Of a stretch of DNA of 47,422 nucleotides, positions 1-7,843 are shown piece after piece. The stretch is from a virus, in IMG/VR virus record IMGVR_UViG_3300028592_000024, positions 1 through 47,422 of that record; one strand, written 5' to 3'. Every line of letters starts with the position of its first letter. The stretch's first letter is position 1. Under the pieces are notes generated by a model, which ran no database searches, was not told the origin of the DNA, and saw only the letters and a program-made list of their open reading frames with translations. A program made the translations under genes and the position numbers.

Positions 1-1178
1 AGTTGGTCACCAACGCTCTTGACACTAGCGATACTGGCAAGCATGACGCTCAGAGTTACATCCATGCCTCTAGTCATCTTCATAGGCTTACGCCACTGGT
101 TGATAAGGTCGTCCCACTTCTCGCACGGCAAGGTTTCCAGTTCAACCTTACCCTTGGTTTCAGACTTAGCACGACCTTGAATCCATGTGCCGGGCACCGG
201 AGCCATCATCTTTACAAGCGAATCCAACTGTTTGATACGCTCACGCTGGTTATCAGACTCGGTTAGGTGATCCCTCACGTCATAGCCGTCTGGTAGGTCA
301 AGGTTGGGTCCGTCAACACCGCCCCACGTCATGTAGTTTACCTGGACCGGTGCCTTCTCCGCAGTGGCCAACGACTGTGCCACCTTCTGCATAGCCCCGT
401 ATCCTGCTGGTGGTATGACTCTACCGGTTACTGGGTGCTTGCGAGGGTGGTCGTTGTCATAGCAGATCATGACCATCTTACCGCCTAGCATCTCCTTCCA
501 TGTATCCTGGAATACGTTACAGCCCGGCACCGCTATGATGTTGACAGTCGAGAGTAGACTGACGTCCACATTACCAGTGTGGGTCAGGCCGAACCCCTCC
601 TCATTCTTGGTGTAGTAGCAGGTTTCCCACAGGCACATGGCGTCCCACGGTCCCTCACACAAGATGACCGTGCCCTTCTTACTGTCCCACAGGTTAACCC
701 CGTGCAGACAGTGGTTACACTCTGGTGTGGCATACAGCCTGTACCTGCCATTGGTTTCCTTAACGTACCTATATAACTGGTTCAGCTTACCTTCTGGAGA
801 GTAGCCTGGTACTAGCCATGTCCCGTCAGTTACCGACCTGCACACACCCCAGCTACTAAGGGTGTGGTCGTAGAGTAGTCCTCTACTCTCCAGGAACGAG
901 CCGCATCCGTTGTACGACTCCTCTTCCATCGAGTGCTGGTGTAACAGTCTCAGGAAGGTGAACACGTTGCCACCCTGCTCAGTCTTGGTGGACTCGGCAC
1001 CTGTGTTGCAGGAGAAGCACCGCCACTGGCCAGTCTTGGCATTGATAGAGAACTTCTTGGCCTTGGCACAGAACGGGCAGGTGCCAACCACTTCCTCCCT
1101 GTCAGAGTCGTGGTCGAAGTCAACGCCGTGGAATGCGTACGGCTTCAGGTGTTTGGGTAGGTTAACGACCTTTGGCAT
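1..1178 (-). CDS. DNA primase, zinc-ribbon plus TOPRIM (3' part beyond window)
   Basis: Synthesises RNA primers for replication. Reading leftward from the ATG at 1178, the protein starts MPKVVNLPKHLKPYAF. A zinc ribbon (CPFC near residue 34, CFSC near residue 54) follows, and then a TOPRIM domain with the catalytic Glu in the context LCEGPWDAM and an acidic YDND motif further on. This order is the DnaG-type phage primase arrangement. The frame is open to the window edge, so a C-terminal helicase or helicase-binding part may lie outside. The start codon overlaps the upstream stop (TAATG), indicating translational coupling. The zinc ribbon and TOPRIM are directly visible; whether it is a primase alone or a primase-helicase cannot be decided here. 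Confidence 0.88.
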   Translation of the reverse strand, partial: MPKVVNLPKHLKPYAFHGVDFDHDSDREEVVGTCPFCAKAKKFSINAKTGQWRCFSCNTGAESTKTEQGGNVFTFLRLLHQHSMEEESYNGCGSFLESRGLLYDHTLSSWGVCRSVTDGTWLVPGYSPEGKLNQLYRYVKETNGRYRLYATPECNHCLHGVNLWDSKKGTVILCEGPWDAMCLWETCYYTKNEEGFGLTHTGNVDVSLLSTVNIIAVPGCNVFQDTWKEMLGGKMVMICYDNDHPRKHPVTGRVIPPAGYGAMQKVAQSLATAEKAPVQVNYMTWGGVDGPNLDLPDGYDVRDHLTESDNQRERIKQLDSLVKMMAPVPGTWIQGRAKSETKGKVELETLPCEKWDDLINQWRKPMKMTRGMDVTLSVMLASIASVKSVGDQ

Positions 1179-1468
1179 TACTCGTCTCCGTATGGTGGCT
1201 CGGCCCAGCCGTGACCATTCTGTACCCAGTTGCCCAGGTCTTGACGGTCGAGGTGGGTTACAATTGGTTTGGATTCCTTCACACTTTTAAACAACTCAGG
1301 CTGGGTTGTCCTTATCAACTCAGCCAGGGCGAGGATAACTGGTGGAAGCGATGGTGCAGATGAAATCATCTGCAAATGGAGAGACTGGTAATGGTCCAAG
1401 GCATCAGCCATGTCCAGTAACAGTCTCGCCATTCGCTCCACCAACACTTTGTCGGTGGTGTTGCTCAT
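1178..1468 (-). CDS. hypothetical protein, 96 aa
   Basis: I do not recognise this protein. It begins MSNTTDKVLVERMARLLLD and is mostly helical in the N-terminal half (heptad-like hydrophobic spacing), with a Trp- and Glu-rich C-terminus. It is locked into an operon: its start overlaps the stop of the DUF3310-MazG gene (TAATG) and its stop overlaps the primase start in the same way. Such tight coupling suggests a role in replication or nucleotide metabolism, but no motif supports a specific function. Confidence 0.7.
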   Translation of the reverse strand: MSNTTDKVLVERMARLLLDMADALDHYQSLHLQMISSAPSLPPVILALAELIRTTQPELFKSVKESKPIVTHLDRQDLGNWVQNGHGWAEPPYGDE

Positions 1469-2373
1469 TACTTCTTCAGTTCTCCTGGTACAGACTCTTT
1501 AGCCTTGTCTGCCTCCCACGTAGCCTGGTTACGCTTGCAGACCTTGGCCCAGACTTTGTTGAGCACCAGTTGCAGGTCAATCTTCTCCCTGGTAGCGAAG
1601 TCGCACAGGAACACCAGTAGGTCTGCCACTGCGTCTTCCTTGGCTTCCTGTGCTTCTGTAGGTGGTAAGCCTCTGCCCTGGTGGAGTCGCAGTACTACCC
1701 TACTCAACTCACCCAACTCTTCCATCACGCCTAGCAGGGCTGGCACCGGACCCAGTGGGTGTCCATAGCTAACGCTGTTAACGTCCTTGCTACAGTTCTC
1801 ACCGAACTGCTCCTTGGCCCACTTACCAATCTCTTGCTGAATCTGACGGAAGCTCTTCTCAGCTTCAGTATCTCTGGAAGAGAGTGACTGTATGAACTCC
1901 TCTCTAGTCATCGACTTGTCTTCATGTTGGACCGGTATGATCGGCTCTTTAACTGTACCGGGCCAACCCTTTGGTTTCTTCTCCACTACTTCCTCCTTCG
2001 GTAAGAGTAAGTCGAATATCTGCTCAGCGTAGTTGCCGATTGGTCCGCTGTGTCTACCGGCAGTCAGATCAGCTTCCAGAGTCAGCAGGGCGAACAACAG
2101 TCTCCGTGCTACAAGGAACTGTGCGCGCCTGGTAGACGAGACTGTGGAGAAGTTGTCCGAGTCGCAGCACTCGATCAGCTTATCCATGTAATGCAGTGCC
2201 TTGTCCAGAGACGTCAGCCCCTCCTTTAGTTTGTATCTGGTAAGGTATTTGGTGACCGCGCCGACGAACCAAGCCTCACCGTACAATTCCCACATTATAT
2301 CCCAGTGTTGCTTACCATTCAGCAGGTTCGTCTGGTAGTGGGTGCCGCCAATCTGTCTGTCATTTGCGCTCAA
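1468..2373 (-). CDS. DUF3310 - MazG-like NTP pyrophosphohydrolase fusion
   Basis: Residues 8-70 match the phage DUF3310 family (IGGTHYQ, QHWDIMWELY, then the YLTRY and LDKALHYMDKLI helices). Residues 213-280 look like a MazG-type all-alpha NTP pyrophosphohydrolase: EE-x2-E at 218-222 (MEELGELS) and an acidic KEDAVADLL helix at 245-253. MazG enzymes hydrolyse (d)NTPs to (d)NMPs, which fits removal of an unwanted nucleotide or production of monophosphates for the neighbouring thymidylate-synthase-family enzyme. The start is probably TTG at 2371-2373: it follows GAAGGAG and overlaps the upstream stop (TTGA), and no in-frame ATG precedes the conserved IGGTHY. The middle segment (about 75-210) is unassigned. 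Substrate preference cannot be read from sequence. Confidence 0.8.
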   Translation of the reverse strand: MSANDRQIGGTHYQTNLLNGKQHWDIMWELYGEAWFVGAVTKYLTRYKLKEGLTSLDKALHYMDKLIECCDSDNFSTVSSTRRAQFLVARRLLFALLTLEADLTAGRHSGPIGNYAEQIFDLLLPKEEVVEKKPKGWPGTVKEPIIPVQHEDKSMTREEFIQSLSSRDTEAEKSFRQIQQEIGKWAKEQFGENCSKDVNSVSYGHPLGPVPALLGVMEELGELSRVVLRLHQGRGLPPTEAQEAKEDAVADLLVFLCDFATREKIDLQLVLNKVWAKVCKRNQATWEADKAKESVPGELKK

Positions 2374-2555
2374 GTGTTACTCCTTCTTGTAATATCGTTG
2401 TACCGTGGATTCCCATTCAAGTAGAACCTCCGTATCACACCGTAAACTCTAGATATAGAGATGTTGAACCTCTTCGCCAGGGCCGCATAAGACTCGCCTG
2501 CCAACCAATACCGGATCAACTCACGGTTGCGTCTGGTCTTCTCTGGTAGAGGCAT
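2370..2555 (-). CDS. small helix-turn-helix protein
   Basis: A basic protein of 61 aa starting MPLPEKTRRNRELIRYW, with a clear HTH: the GESYAALAKRFNIS helix pair followed by a recognition helix ISRVYGVIRRF, similar to sigma-region-4/MerR-type small phage HTH proteins. The ATG at 2555 is chosen because the longer frame lies inside the upstream gene; it overlaps the end of the thymidylate-synthase-like gene by about 35 bp. Its stop overlaps the TTG start of the DUF3310-MazG gene. It probably binds DNA as a regulator; the target is unknown. Confidence 0.62.
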   Translation of the reverse strand: MPLPEKTRRNRELIRYWLAGESYAALAKRFNISISRVYGVIRRFYLNGNPRYNDITRRSNT

Positions 2556-3765
2556 TAACCACCCTCTTGTACCTCGTCTCTGTCCACATTGTAGCCGCAA
2601 TCTTCCAGGCGAAATCTTTGATCTGAAGGATACGCTTCCTTACCTGTGTTGCCGGTGACCCTAGCTTGTAGTGGTGGAACGCCGAGAACATGGGCTGTGC
2701 TACTGTCCTGAAGAACGGCTCGTCCCAGTTCAATGAGTCTATCATCTCCACAGAACGCTCAGTTGGATTCTGATTGATGTCAACAAAATCCTTTAGTTCT
2801 CGATCAAACACTGTCCAGTTATGAACCAATGGGACATGGTTCTTGCTGGTGTCACTAGCCAGATTCTGAATAGCCTGCACATCCCTACCAGACTCAAGCC
2901 ACTCCTCCGGGTTCCAATTGTTGGTGTAGGCGTGCAGATTATTGGTAACGTGGTGATACTTCCCGACCTGCACACCAAGGTGTGCGGCTAGATATTCCTG
3001 GAGGAAAGTAAAATGCACATAGTTGGCTCCGAACAGTCCCCAGATCATGTCATTACTCCTGTTAACGACAGTCATGTCTAGCCACCGGTTGGGCAAGAAG
3101 ATGTTATCTGGGTCGCCAACACAGTTCGGACAGGTGAATGGGGACTCGTCAAGCTCTGCCGCACGCTCTGGTGTCCAGTTACCCTTGCATGTTGGGCAGA
3201 CCGGGTCCGTACGCAGGGCGAACATAACCACCAAGTTACAACACACATCCTTGGAGTTATCTATCCTCAGTAGATCGCCCCCCACATTCCACATTGACAA
3301 CACCGCACGCCTACTGTGGGGGTTGGCTCTCAGGTGGTTGATGATTACCTGGAGTTGGTCAACGTAGGTTGGTGGCTCCAGCATTCCGCCGTGTTTACTG
3401 ACGTAGTCAGCGTTGCCATCCTCAATCATATAACGACGCCACCTATACCCGTAAGCACCATTGAACGTCATTCCATCGTCGCTAAACTCGGCCATCCTCT
3501 TGACGTAGTACTGCAACGGAGCCACATCATTCCTGCCAGCTAGCATCCACAATGCTTCGTACAGGTGGAAGAACGGGTTACAATCCCGTGCAGGGTTGAG
3601 CAGTACCCTGGCTTTAGGATTGTGATAGGTGATGGTGATTGGCTCCGGATGGTAGATGCAGTCACCGTACCGACTGGGTGTCTTCTCGACCAGTGCCCTA
3701 CCTGTGTGGAACAACTCGACTACTTGGTGAAACGCATCCGCTAAGTCTCTGTACTTCAGGTGCAT
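2521..3765 (-). CDS. thymidylate synthase family enzyme (TS or dUMP hydroxymethylase) with inserted zinc ribbon
   Basis: About 414 aa from the ATG at 3765, which has a strong AGGAGG site 5 nt upstream; an upstream in-frame start lacks one. Core thymidylate-synthase motifs are present: SRRAVLSMW near 151, the catalytic-Cys segment KDVCCNL near 172-178, and RSNDMIWG at 236-243. The Asn in FGANYVHF (about 248) lies where TS has the Asn that recognises the uracil ring, so dUMP rather than dCMP is the likely substrate. Between the catalytic Cys and RSND an extra segment carries CPTC (190-193) and CPNC (212-215), a zinc ribbon not found in ordinary ThyA. Together with the hydroxymethyl-dU-kinase-like gene at 5043-5918 it may be a dUMP hydroxymethylase; ordinary dTMP synthesis remains possible. 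Confidence 0.85.
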   Translation of the reverse strand: MHLKYRDLADAFHQVVELFHTGRALVEKTPSRYGDCIYHPEPITITYHNPKARVLLNPARDCNPFFHLYEALWMLAGRNDVAPLQYYVKRMAEFSDDGMTFNGAYGYRWRRYMIEDGNADYVSKHGGMLEPPTYVDQLQVIINHLRANPHSRRAVLSMWNVGGDLLRIDNSKDVCCNLVVMFALRTDPVCPTCKGNWTPERAAELDESPFTCPNCVGDPDNIFLPNRWLDMTVVNRSNDMIWGLFGANYVHFTFLQEYLAAHLGVQVGKYHHVTNNLHAYTNNWNPEEWLESGRDVQAIQNLASDTSKNHVPLVHNWTVFDRELKDFVDINQNPTERSVEMIDSLNWDEPFFRTVAQPMFSAFHHYKLGSPATQVRKRILQIKDFAWKIAATMWTETRYKRVVNASTREDQTQP

Positions 3766-3874
3766 GGTATCCTCCTGTCTTAGTCGGGCGACTATCTTCC
3801 TAATGTTAACAGAACTAAACCTCAAAATCAACAGCCCCTCCGTGTATCCCGTCCAAATTTTTATCGAATATCTA

Positions 3875-3903
3875 TTGACTAATCCATAGCTCTCTCCTAT
3901 ACT
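3875..3903 (+). promoter_or_regulatory. sigma70-type promoter, rightward
   Basis: TTGACT (3875-3880), 17-bp spacer, TATACT (3898-3903). It faces the winged-helix gene at 3948 and lies in the divergent gap upstream of the leftward thymidylate-synthase-like gene. Both hexamers differ from consensus by one base. Confidence 0.72.
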
Positions 3904-3924
3904 ACTCTTGTGTGGACCATAACC

Positions 3925-3932
3925 ATCGCCCT
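3925..3932 (+). promoter_or_regulatory. ATCGCCCT leader element (representative)
   Basis: ATCGCCCT or TCGCCC appears in the sense orientation in leaders of genes on both strands: plus strand 3925, 41958, 46887; minus strand at 25282, 26878, 27100 and 27114, 28044 and 28055, 29059 and 29081, 29988, 30363. It mostly lies 10-70 nt before the start codon or gene. It may be an RNA or promoter-downstream element. Confidence 0.5.
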
Positions 3933-3947
3933 GTAAGGAGCTAAGTC

Positions 3948-4340
3948 ATGTCGGAAGTCAAGAAGCCAGTCGCCTCCACCGCAACCGCAACCAAACCGGC
4001 TGGCAAGAAACCGGCGGCTCAGAAGCCAGCCACTCCAAAGCCACCGGCTCAGAAGCTGACCAAGCTGACACCGGAAGAGGAGCGTGAGAACGCTACGTCC
4101 GTTGGACTGGGTTTGGTACAGTACCGTATCCTGCGTGCGATGTCCGACGGTACGGAGCACAGCTATCGAGACATCGAGGCGAAGACCGGCTACTACAAGA
4201 ACCTCACCCCGGTCATGCGTCAAGCCTACGATGGTAGCCTTTCTGCAAAAGGTCTGATCAAAGAGGTTGTCAAGAACGTTGATGGCAAAGAGAAAATCAC
4301 CTTCGTCATCACCGCCAACGGCAAGAAGCTCGTCAAGTGA
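3948..4340 (+). CDS. Ala/Lys/Pro-tailed winged-helix protein (histone H1-like layout)
   Basis: 130 aa. Residues 1-42 are a low-complexity Lys/Ala/Pro/Thr tail with repeated KPA-type units, like bacterial H1-like proteins. Residues 48-130 form a predicted winged-helix domain (VQYRILRAMSDG, YRDIEAKTGYY, then ITFVITANGKKL as the wing). The same domain occurs at the C-terminus of the 30383-32119 product, with VGL, YR-LRA, YR-IEA-TGYY, L-VMRQ and the final wing conserved. It is the only rightward gene in the left 32 kb, with its own near-consensus promoter and AAGGAG site. It may compact phage DNA or regulate the divergent leftward genes. Its end overlaps the converging FkbM gene by 8 bp. Confidence 0.8.
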   Translation: MSEVKKPVASTATATKPAGKKPAAQKPATPKPPAQKLTKLTPEEERENATSVGLGLVQYRILRAMSDGTEHSYRDIEAKTGYYKNLTPVMRQAYDGSLSAKGLIKEVVKNVDGKEKITFVITANGKKLVK

Positions 4341-5049
4341 CCCTCCGCCCTATGCAAAACATCATCCTGTCAAGCATAGGGCATCCCACCCCATCCTGCA
4401 TCATTCTATCCAGTTCTGCACGGTAACATACCGTGTGGAACTGGTCTCTTAATCGACTCAACCTCCTGGCGAAGTTGGCTAGAGACTTGTCTCTGCTATG
4501 GTGGTACTCCAGTACCAGCTTGTTGCACGGAGGTATAAGATCGGCGTCTATTATACCAAGCTCAGACCCCTCAATATCCATTTTCACCCCATCCCAACCA
4601 CCTTGTAGCAACCCAGCCCACACGTTAGGTACTAGTCTGCTATGCTTGTACCCTCGAACTCTCATCACGGTATGCCTAGCCGTATTGCTAGGGTCTCCGT
4701 TGTGATACAGGTCAACCTCATGACAGTTGTGTTCCGTAACGGCAGCCATGTGGCAGTCTGCCCACGGGCAGTTTCTCTGGAGGAGAGTATAGTTATCCTC
4801 ATCTGGTTCGTAGCAGGTGACTCTCGCTCCGGCCAGGTGGCAGTAGAGTGCGAACACTCCGATGTTAGCTCCTAGATCTAACCATCGTTCCCCAGGCAGC
4901 ACGTCGAATCCCACCTTCACCTTTCGATACGACTTGTCCTTAAATACCTCTCGTATGGTGTGACTATCAGTAGTGTCTGGTCTATACCGAAAGTTAACAC
5001 CCTGTATCTTGGTAACCACCAGTTTCTTGCTGGAAACTCTTATCACCAC
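4333..5049 (-). CDS. FkbM-family SAM-dependent methyltransferase
   Basis: 238 aa. The SAM-binding motif I is LDLGANIGVFALY (near 58-70), followed by the acidic YEPDEDNY of motif II and the family-typical VKMDIEGSELGII. FkbM enzymes generally O-methylate sugars or small hydroxylated substrates. The gene starts at GTG (5049; a second GTG follows directly) and overlaps the end of the hydroxymethyl-dU-kinase-like gene by 7 nt, with AAGGAG just upstream. The two proteins are therefore made together. A role in methylating a modified base or its sugar is plausible from context only; capsule or host-glycan modification is an alternative. Confidence 0.8.
   Translation of the reverse strand: MVIRVSSKKLVVTKIQGVNFRYRPDTTDSHTIREVFKDKSYRKVKVGFDVLPGERWLDLGANIGVFALYCHLAGARVTCYEPDEDNYTLLQRNCPWADCHMAAVTEHNCHEVDLYHNGDPSNTARHTVMRVRGYKHSRLVPNVWAGLLQGGWDGVKMDIEGSELGIIDADLIPPCNKLVLEYHHSRDKSLANFARRLSRLRDQFHTVCYRAELDRMMQDGVGCPMLDRMMFCIGRRVT
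4347..4382 (+). terminator. possible hairpin terminator after the winged-helix gene
   Basis: GCCCTATGC (4347-4355) pairs with GCATAGGGC (4374-4382), a 9-bp stem with an 18-nt loop starting 7 nt after the stop codon. No U-tract follows, and the sequence also codes for the end of the converging FkbM gene, so a terminator role is uncertain. Confidence 0.3.
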
Positions 5050-5918
5050 TCGTCTCCTTTCCCATCATAAAGACCCCGTGTCCTACCCTCGTGGAGCCTG
5101 GTTCGCTCCCACTTGTCATACTCACACATGCAGTTTTGGAAGTCTATGGCTTCCATCCTAGCCACCAGGTGTTTGTTCAGCCTCCTACTCAACCTTTCCT
5201 TAACCTCTTTCATCTCAACCTGGAACTGTCGTCCGCTCACCTTGTACCGCATGTCTCGCTCATACAGCCGGTTCAGACCCTTAACCGAACCCGGTCCTAC
5301 GGGGAACCAAGTCCACCGATCGGCCCACTCACCCGTCACCGCCCAACGCAAGTCTGCTACTATCTGGCTAGCTATGAACTTGCTCACACCTGGAAACCCC
5401 TGCAAATCCATCCAGGTTGACCGCATGCTAAACGGGGTTATATCTGGTGCCATACGATACATGGTGTCACAGACTATGTTGATAACCTGATACACCTTAG
5501 TCTGCTTCTCACGGTCTCGACAGCCGTGATTGCCGGTTATCAGGTACGCTGCGGAGAAGTTTTTCAACCCATGTCTACTCCTTTCCTCCAGAAGATCTGT
5601 TAGTCGGGTAGGCTCCCATACGTGAGGAAATCCTACAGCCTCTAGTGAATCAACCCTGTTAAGGTGTCTAGCCAGGGTTGCAGCCAACAGTATGTTGGGG
5701 TGGTCCTTGTAGGGCGTATACCAGTTCTTGATCAACCAAGAAGACACCTTGTCGTCTGCCCTGACTACGTTGCAGAACTTCCTACTCTGCAGAATCCTGT
5801 CATCTGTCCAGGGCTTGGGCAAACCCATCTTCTTCTTCATACGAATCTGCTCCCGCTCGGTTACCCAGTATACCAGTCGCTCGAACGGGGGTAGCTTACC
5901 GGCATCACTTACTAACAT
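5043..5918 (-). CDS. putative DNA base hypermodification protein (5-hmdU DNA kinase helical-domain family)
   Basis: 291 aa. The N-terminus (FERLVYWVTEREQIRMKK, then PKPWTDDRILQSRKFCNV and REDDKVSSWL-like spacing) matches what I know of the HMUDK_hel family, formerly called alpha-glutamyl/putrescinyl thymine pyrophosphorylase. Members accompany dUMP hydroxymethylases in phages with hypermodified thymidines. No P-loop kinase motif is visible, so this looks like the stand-alone helical domain. Conserved GFPGVSKFIASQIVADL (near 195-211) resembles a helix-hairpin-helix segment. It lies between RNR upstream and the FkbM methyltransferase downstream, with overlapping ORFs. The family call rests on my memory of the motif pattern; the exact reaction is not established here. 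Confidence 0.72.
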   Translation of the reverse strand: MLVSDAGKLPPFERLVYWVTEREQIRMKKKMGLPKPWTDDRILQSRKFCNVVRADDKVSSWLIKNWYTPYKDHPNILLAATLARHLNRVDSLEAVGFPHVWEPTRLTDLLEERSRHGLKNFSAAYLITGNHGCRDREKQTKVYQVINIVCDTMYRMAPDITPFSMRSTWMDLQGFPGVSKFIASQIVADLRWAVTGEWADRWTWFPVGPGSVKGLNRLYERDMRYKVSGRQFQVEMKEVKERLSRRLNKHLVARMEAIDFQNCMCEYDKWERTRLHEGRTRGLYDGKGDEW

Positions 5919-6004
5919 TCATATCCCCCTGTAGATAACAACGGGTGGGGTTTCGACTGGACAGGAGGAAAACCAGTCTACTCCCCCAACCCGTCATACA
6001 GACT

Positions 6005-7666
6005 CTAGGACCAGCAAGCACCGCTCTTGCAAGTGTCCATAGAGTTGTCCTCGAATATAACACCCGTCCGGTTGACGGCTGTCCGGTACGGTACCGGTAC
6101 GATTGGCTGACCGTCCCTGCTGCCGTGAGGGTAGACCGTGAAGCCACGCAGTTCTGGCAGGAACTTCATGAGAGTCTGACCAAACTCTTTGACCTTACCC
6201 TCGTTGTTGATCTCGGAACCCCATGGAGGCATGTTGACTGTCGAGGATATTGCGTGATCAACCTTCTTTTGAACCCAAGCCTGGAACTTGATACGCCTCT
6301 CAACGTCGTGTGCCAGGCGGTGGGCGTCTTCAACAAGGTCGGGATCAACGTTGTACTTCTCGACCAACCTGCGAATCGTAGAGTCGATAACGAACTGAGA
6401 CTTCCACACCTTGCCGTCCAGGTATCGTCTGAGATACGCACAGGCAGGGATAGGCTCGATACCGGAGGTAGTCTCGGCTACTATAGAGATGGTGCCGGTT
6501 GGTGCCACTGCTCTGGTTGCAACCGGCCTGCTCACACCCAACCTGTCCGCATAAAAGTATGCTTCTGACTGGGAGGTGCAGTAGGCGTCCAGCCACTTAG
6601 CCATCTCGTCGTTAACCCCATACTGGATACCACGCTGTAGCATCCATTCGTGCATGCCCATCAGACCAAGGCCGAGTCTCCTGTTCTTCTCCCTAACCTT
6701 GTGCATGCCCGGAATCGGTAGCTTGGAGTACAGTGTGCCGCAGAGTAAGAACGCCGTACTAAGGGACACAGCGTCGGCGAACTCCTCCTTGCTTGAGAAC
6801 CTCGGCATGCTCAGACTAGCAAGGTTACAGCAGTCCTCATCGTCCCTGCTTGTAACCTCTGTGCATGCGTTGCGAAGGTTCTCCCCTGAGTTGGGACCAA
6901 TGTCAACGGAGAAGCCAGGCTCACCCGTCTCCATCATACCCCTGACTGCCATGTCGTACACCTGTACCGCCCATCTGTGGCTGACCGTGAACGTGTCCCT
7001 ACCCAACTGGTAGCACCTGTTCCACCTGGGGTCACTGATGGCTGCGAAGAAGTCATCATCCAGGATGACCGAGATGTTTGTCATATCCATTCTGGCTGGG
7101 AAGTTGAAGTCCTCTTTCTTCCCCTTCCTTACAAGCTCGGGCCAGTCCTTCATCTTAATGAAGCTAAAGACATCCGGGTGCCACCAGTGGAGTCCAGCCC
7201 AGATGGCACTGCGTCTGGACCCACCCTGCATGATGTACCGACCTGCTTCGTTCACCATGCTCATCAGAGAACAGGGTCCAGTAGACTTACCACCCATGCC
7301 CTTGACGACACACTCTTCCGCACGTAGGTTAGAGTACACCACGCCTATGCCGCCTCCCGTCATGAGAGACACGGTAATCTTCTGCATCAACTGCCCCCAA
7401 CTCTCCCTGCTGTCATTCACACTGAACAAGAAGCAGTTGTTGGTTTGGGGGAACGGTCTGCCAGCCGCGTACAGGTATCTTCCTCCTGGTATAAACTTCT
7501 TCTCGGCTATCAGCTTCTCTACCCTACCAGCCAATTCCGGCATATAAGGATCCATCACACAGTGGGCAACCCTGTTGGCCGTCTCTGGCCAGGACTCCTT
7601 TCTACCGTTCAGCTCCATTGCATACTTCTTCTCGTAGATGGTCCTGGCAAATTCAGTCTCGAACAT
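6005..7666 (-). CDS. ribonucleotide reductase, class II (adenosylcobalamin-dependent) type
   Basis: Makes deoxynucleotides from ribonucleotides. Visible motifs are the N-terminal redox Cys (TNNCFLFSV), an RRSAIW substrate segment, the active-site NACTEV (N-x-C-x-E), a second redox Cys in DCCNLASL, PTGTISIVA, and a C-terminal swinging pair CKSGAC. About 553 aa with no ATP cone and no accompanying small subunit in the window, which fits a short B12-dependent enzyme. ATG at 7666 is preferred over the upstream ATG at 7684 because AAGGAG sits 8 nt before it. It ends in TAG, relevant to the phage's amber suppressor tRNA. It has its own promoter at 7811-7839 and precedes the base-modification genes. 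Confidence 0.9.
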   Translation of the reverse strand: MFETEFARTIYEKKYAMELNGRKESWPETANRVAHCVMDPYMPELAGRVEKLIAEKKFIPGGRYLYAAGRPFPQTNNCFLFSVNDSRESWGQLMQKITVSLMTGGGIGVVYSNLRAEECVVKGMGGKSTGPCSLMSMVNEAGRYIMQGGSRRSAIWAGLHWWHPDVFSFIKMKDWPELVRKGKKEDFNFPARMDMTNISVILDDDFFAAISDPRWNRCYQLGRDTFTVSHRWAVQVYDMAVRGMMETGEPGFSVDIGPNSGENLRNACTEVTSRDDEDCCNLASLSMPRFSSKEEFADAVSLSTAFLLCGTLYSKLPIPGMHKVREKNRRLGLGLMGMHEWMLQRGIQYGVNDEMAKWLDAYCTSQSEAYFYADRLGVSRPVATRAVAPTGTISIVAETTSGIEPIPACAYLRRYLDGKVWKSQFVIDSTIRRLVEKYNVDPDLVEDAHRLAHDVERRIKFQAWVQKKVDHAISSTVNMPPWGSEINNEGKVKEFGQTLMKFLPELRGFTVYPHGSRDGQPIVPVPYRTAVNRTGVIFEDNSMDTCKSGACWS

Positions 7667-7810
7667 CCAACACTCCTTACTCACTCATCAGTTTACAACA
7701 TTGGTACTGGTGTCCTCTGCATGTGGCATACACTACCCATGCGAGTCTAGGCTTTACCCCAACCCGGTACTGGGCAACCGGGTGGGTGAGTGGGGTCGGC
7801 GAAAAGGTCC

Positions 7811-7839
7811 ATTATAAAAGCAGGAGTTGCTCCTGGCAA
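7811..7839 (-). promoter_or_regulatory. leftward promoter with palindrome in the spacer, upstream of RNR
   Basis: On the minus strand: TTGCCA, 17-bp spacer, TATAAT (plus-strand 7834-7839 and 7811-7816). A palindrome CAGGAG-CAA-CTCCTG (7821-7835) covers the end of the -35 and the spacer, a good operator position. The same hairpin lies 9 nt after the polymerase stop and is followed by CTTTTAT, so it could also act as a weak terminator. The 138-nt leader to RNR contains a further ACCCGG/CCGGGT stem (7762-7783). Confidence 0.55.
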
Positions 7840-7843
7840 CGGG

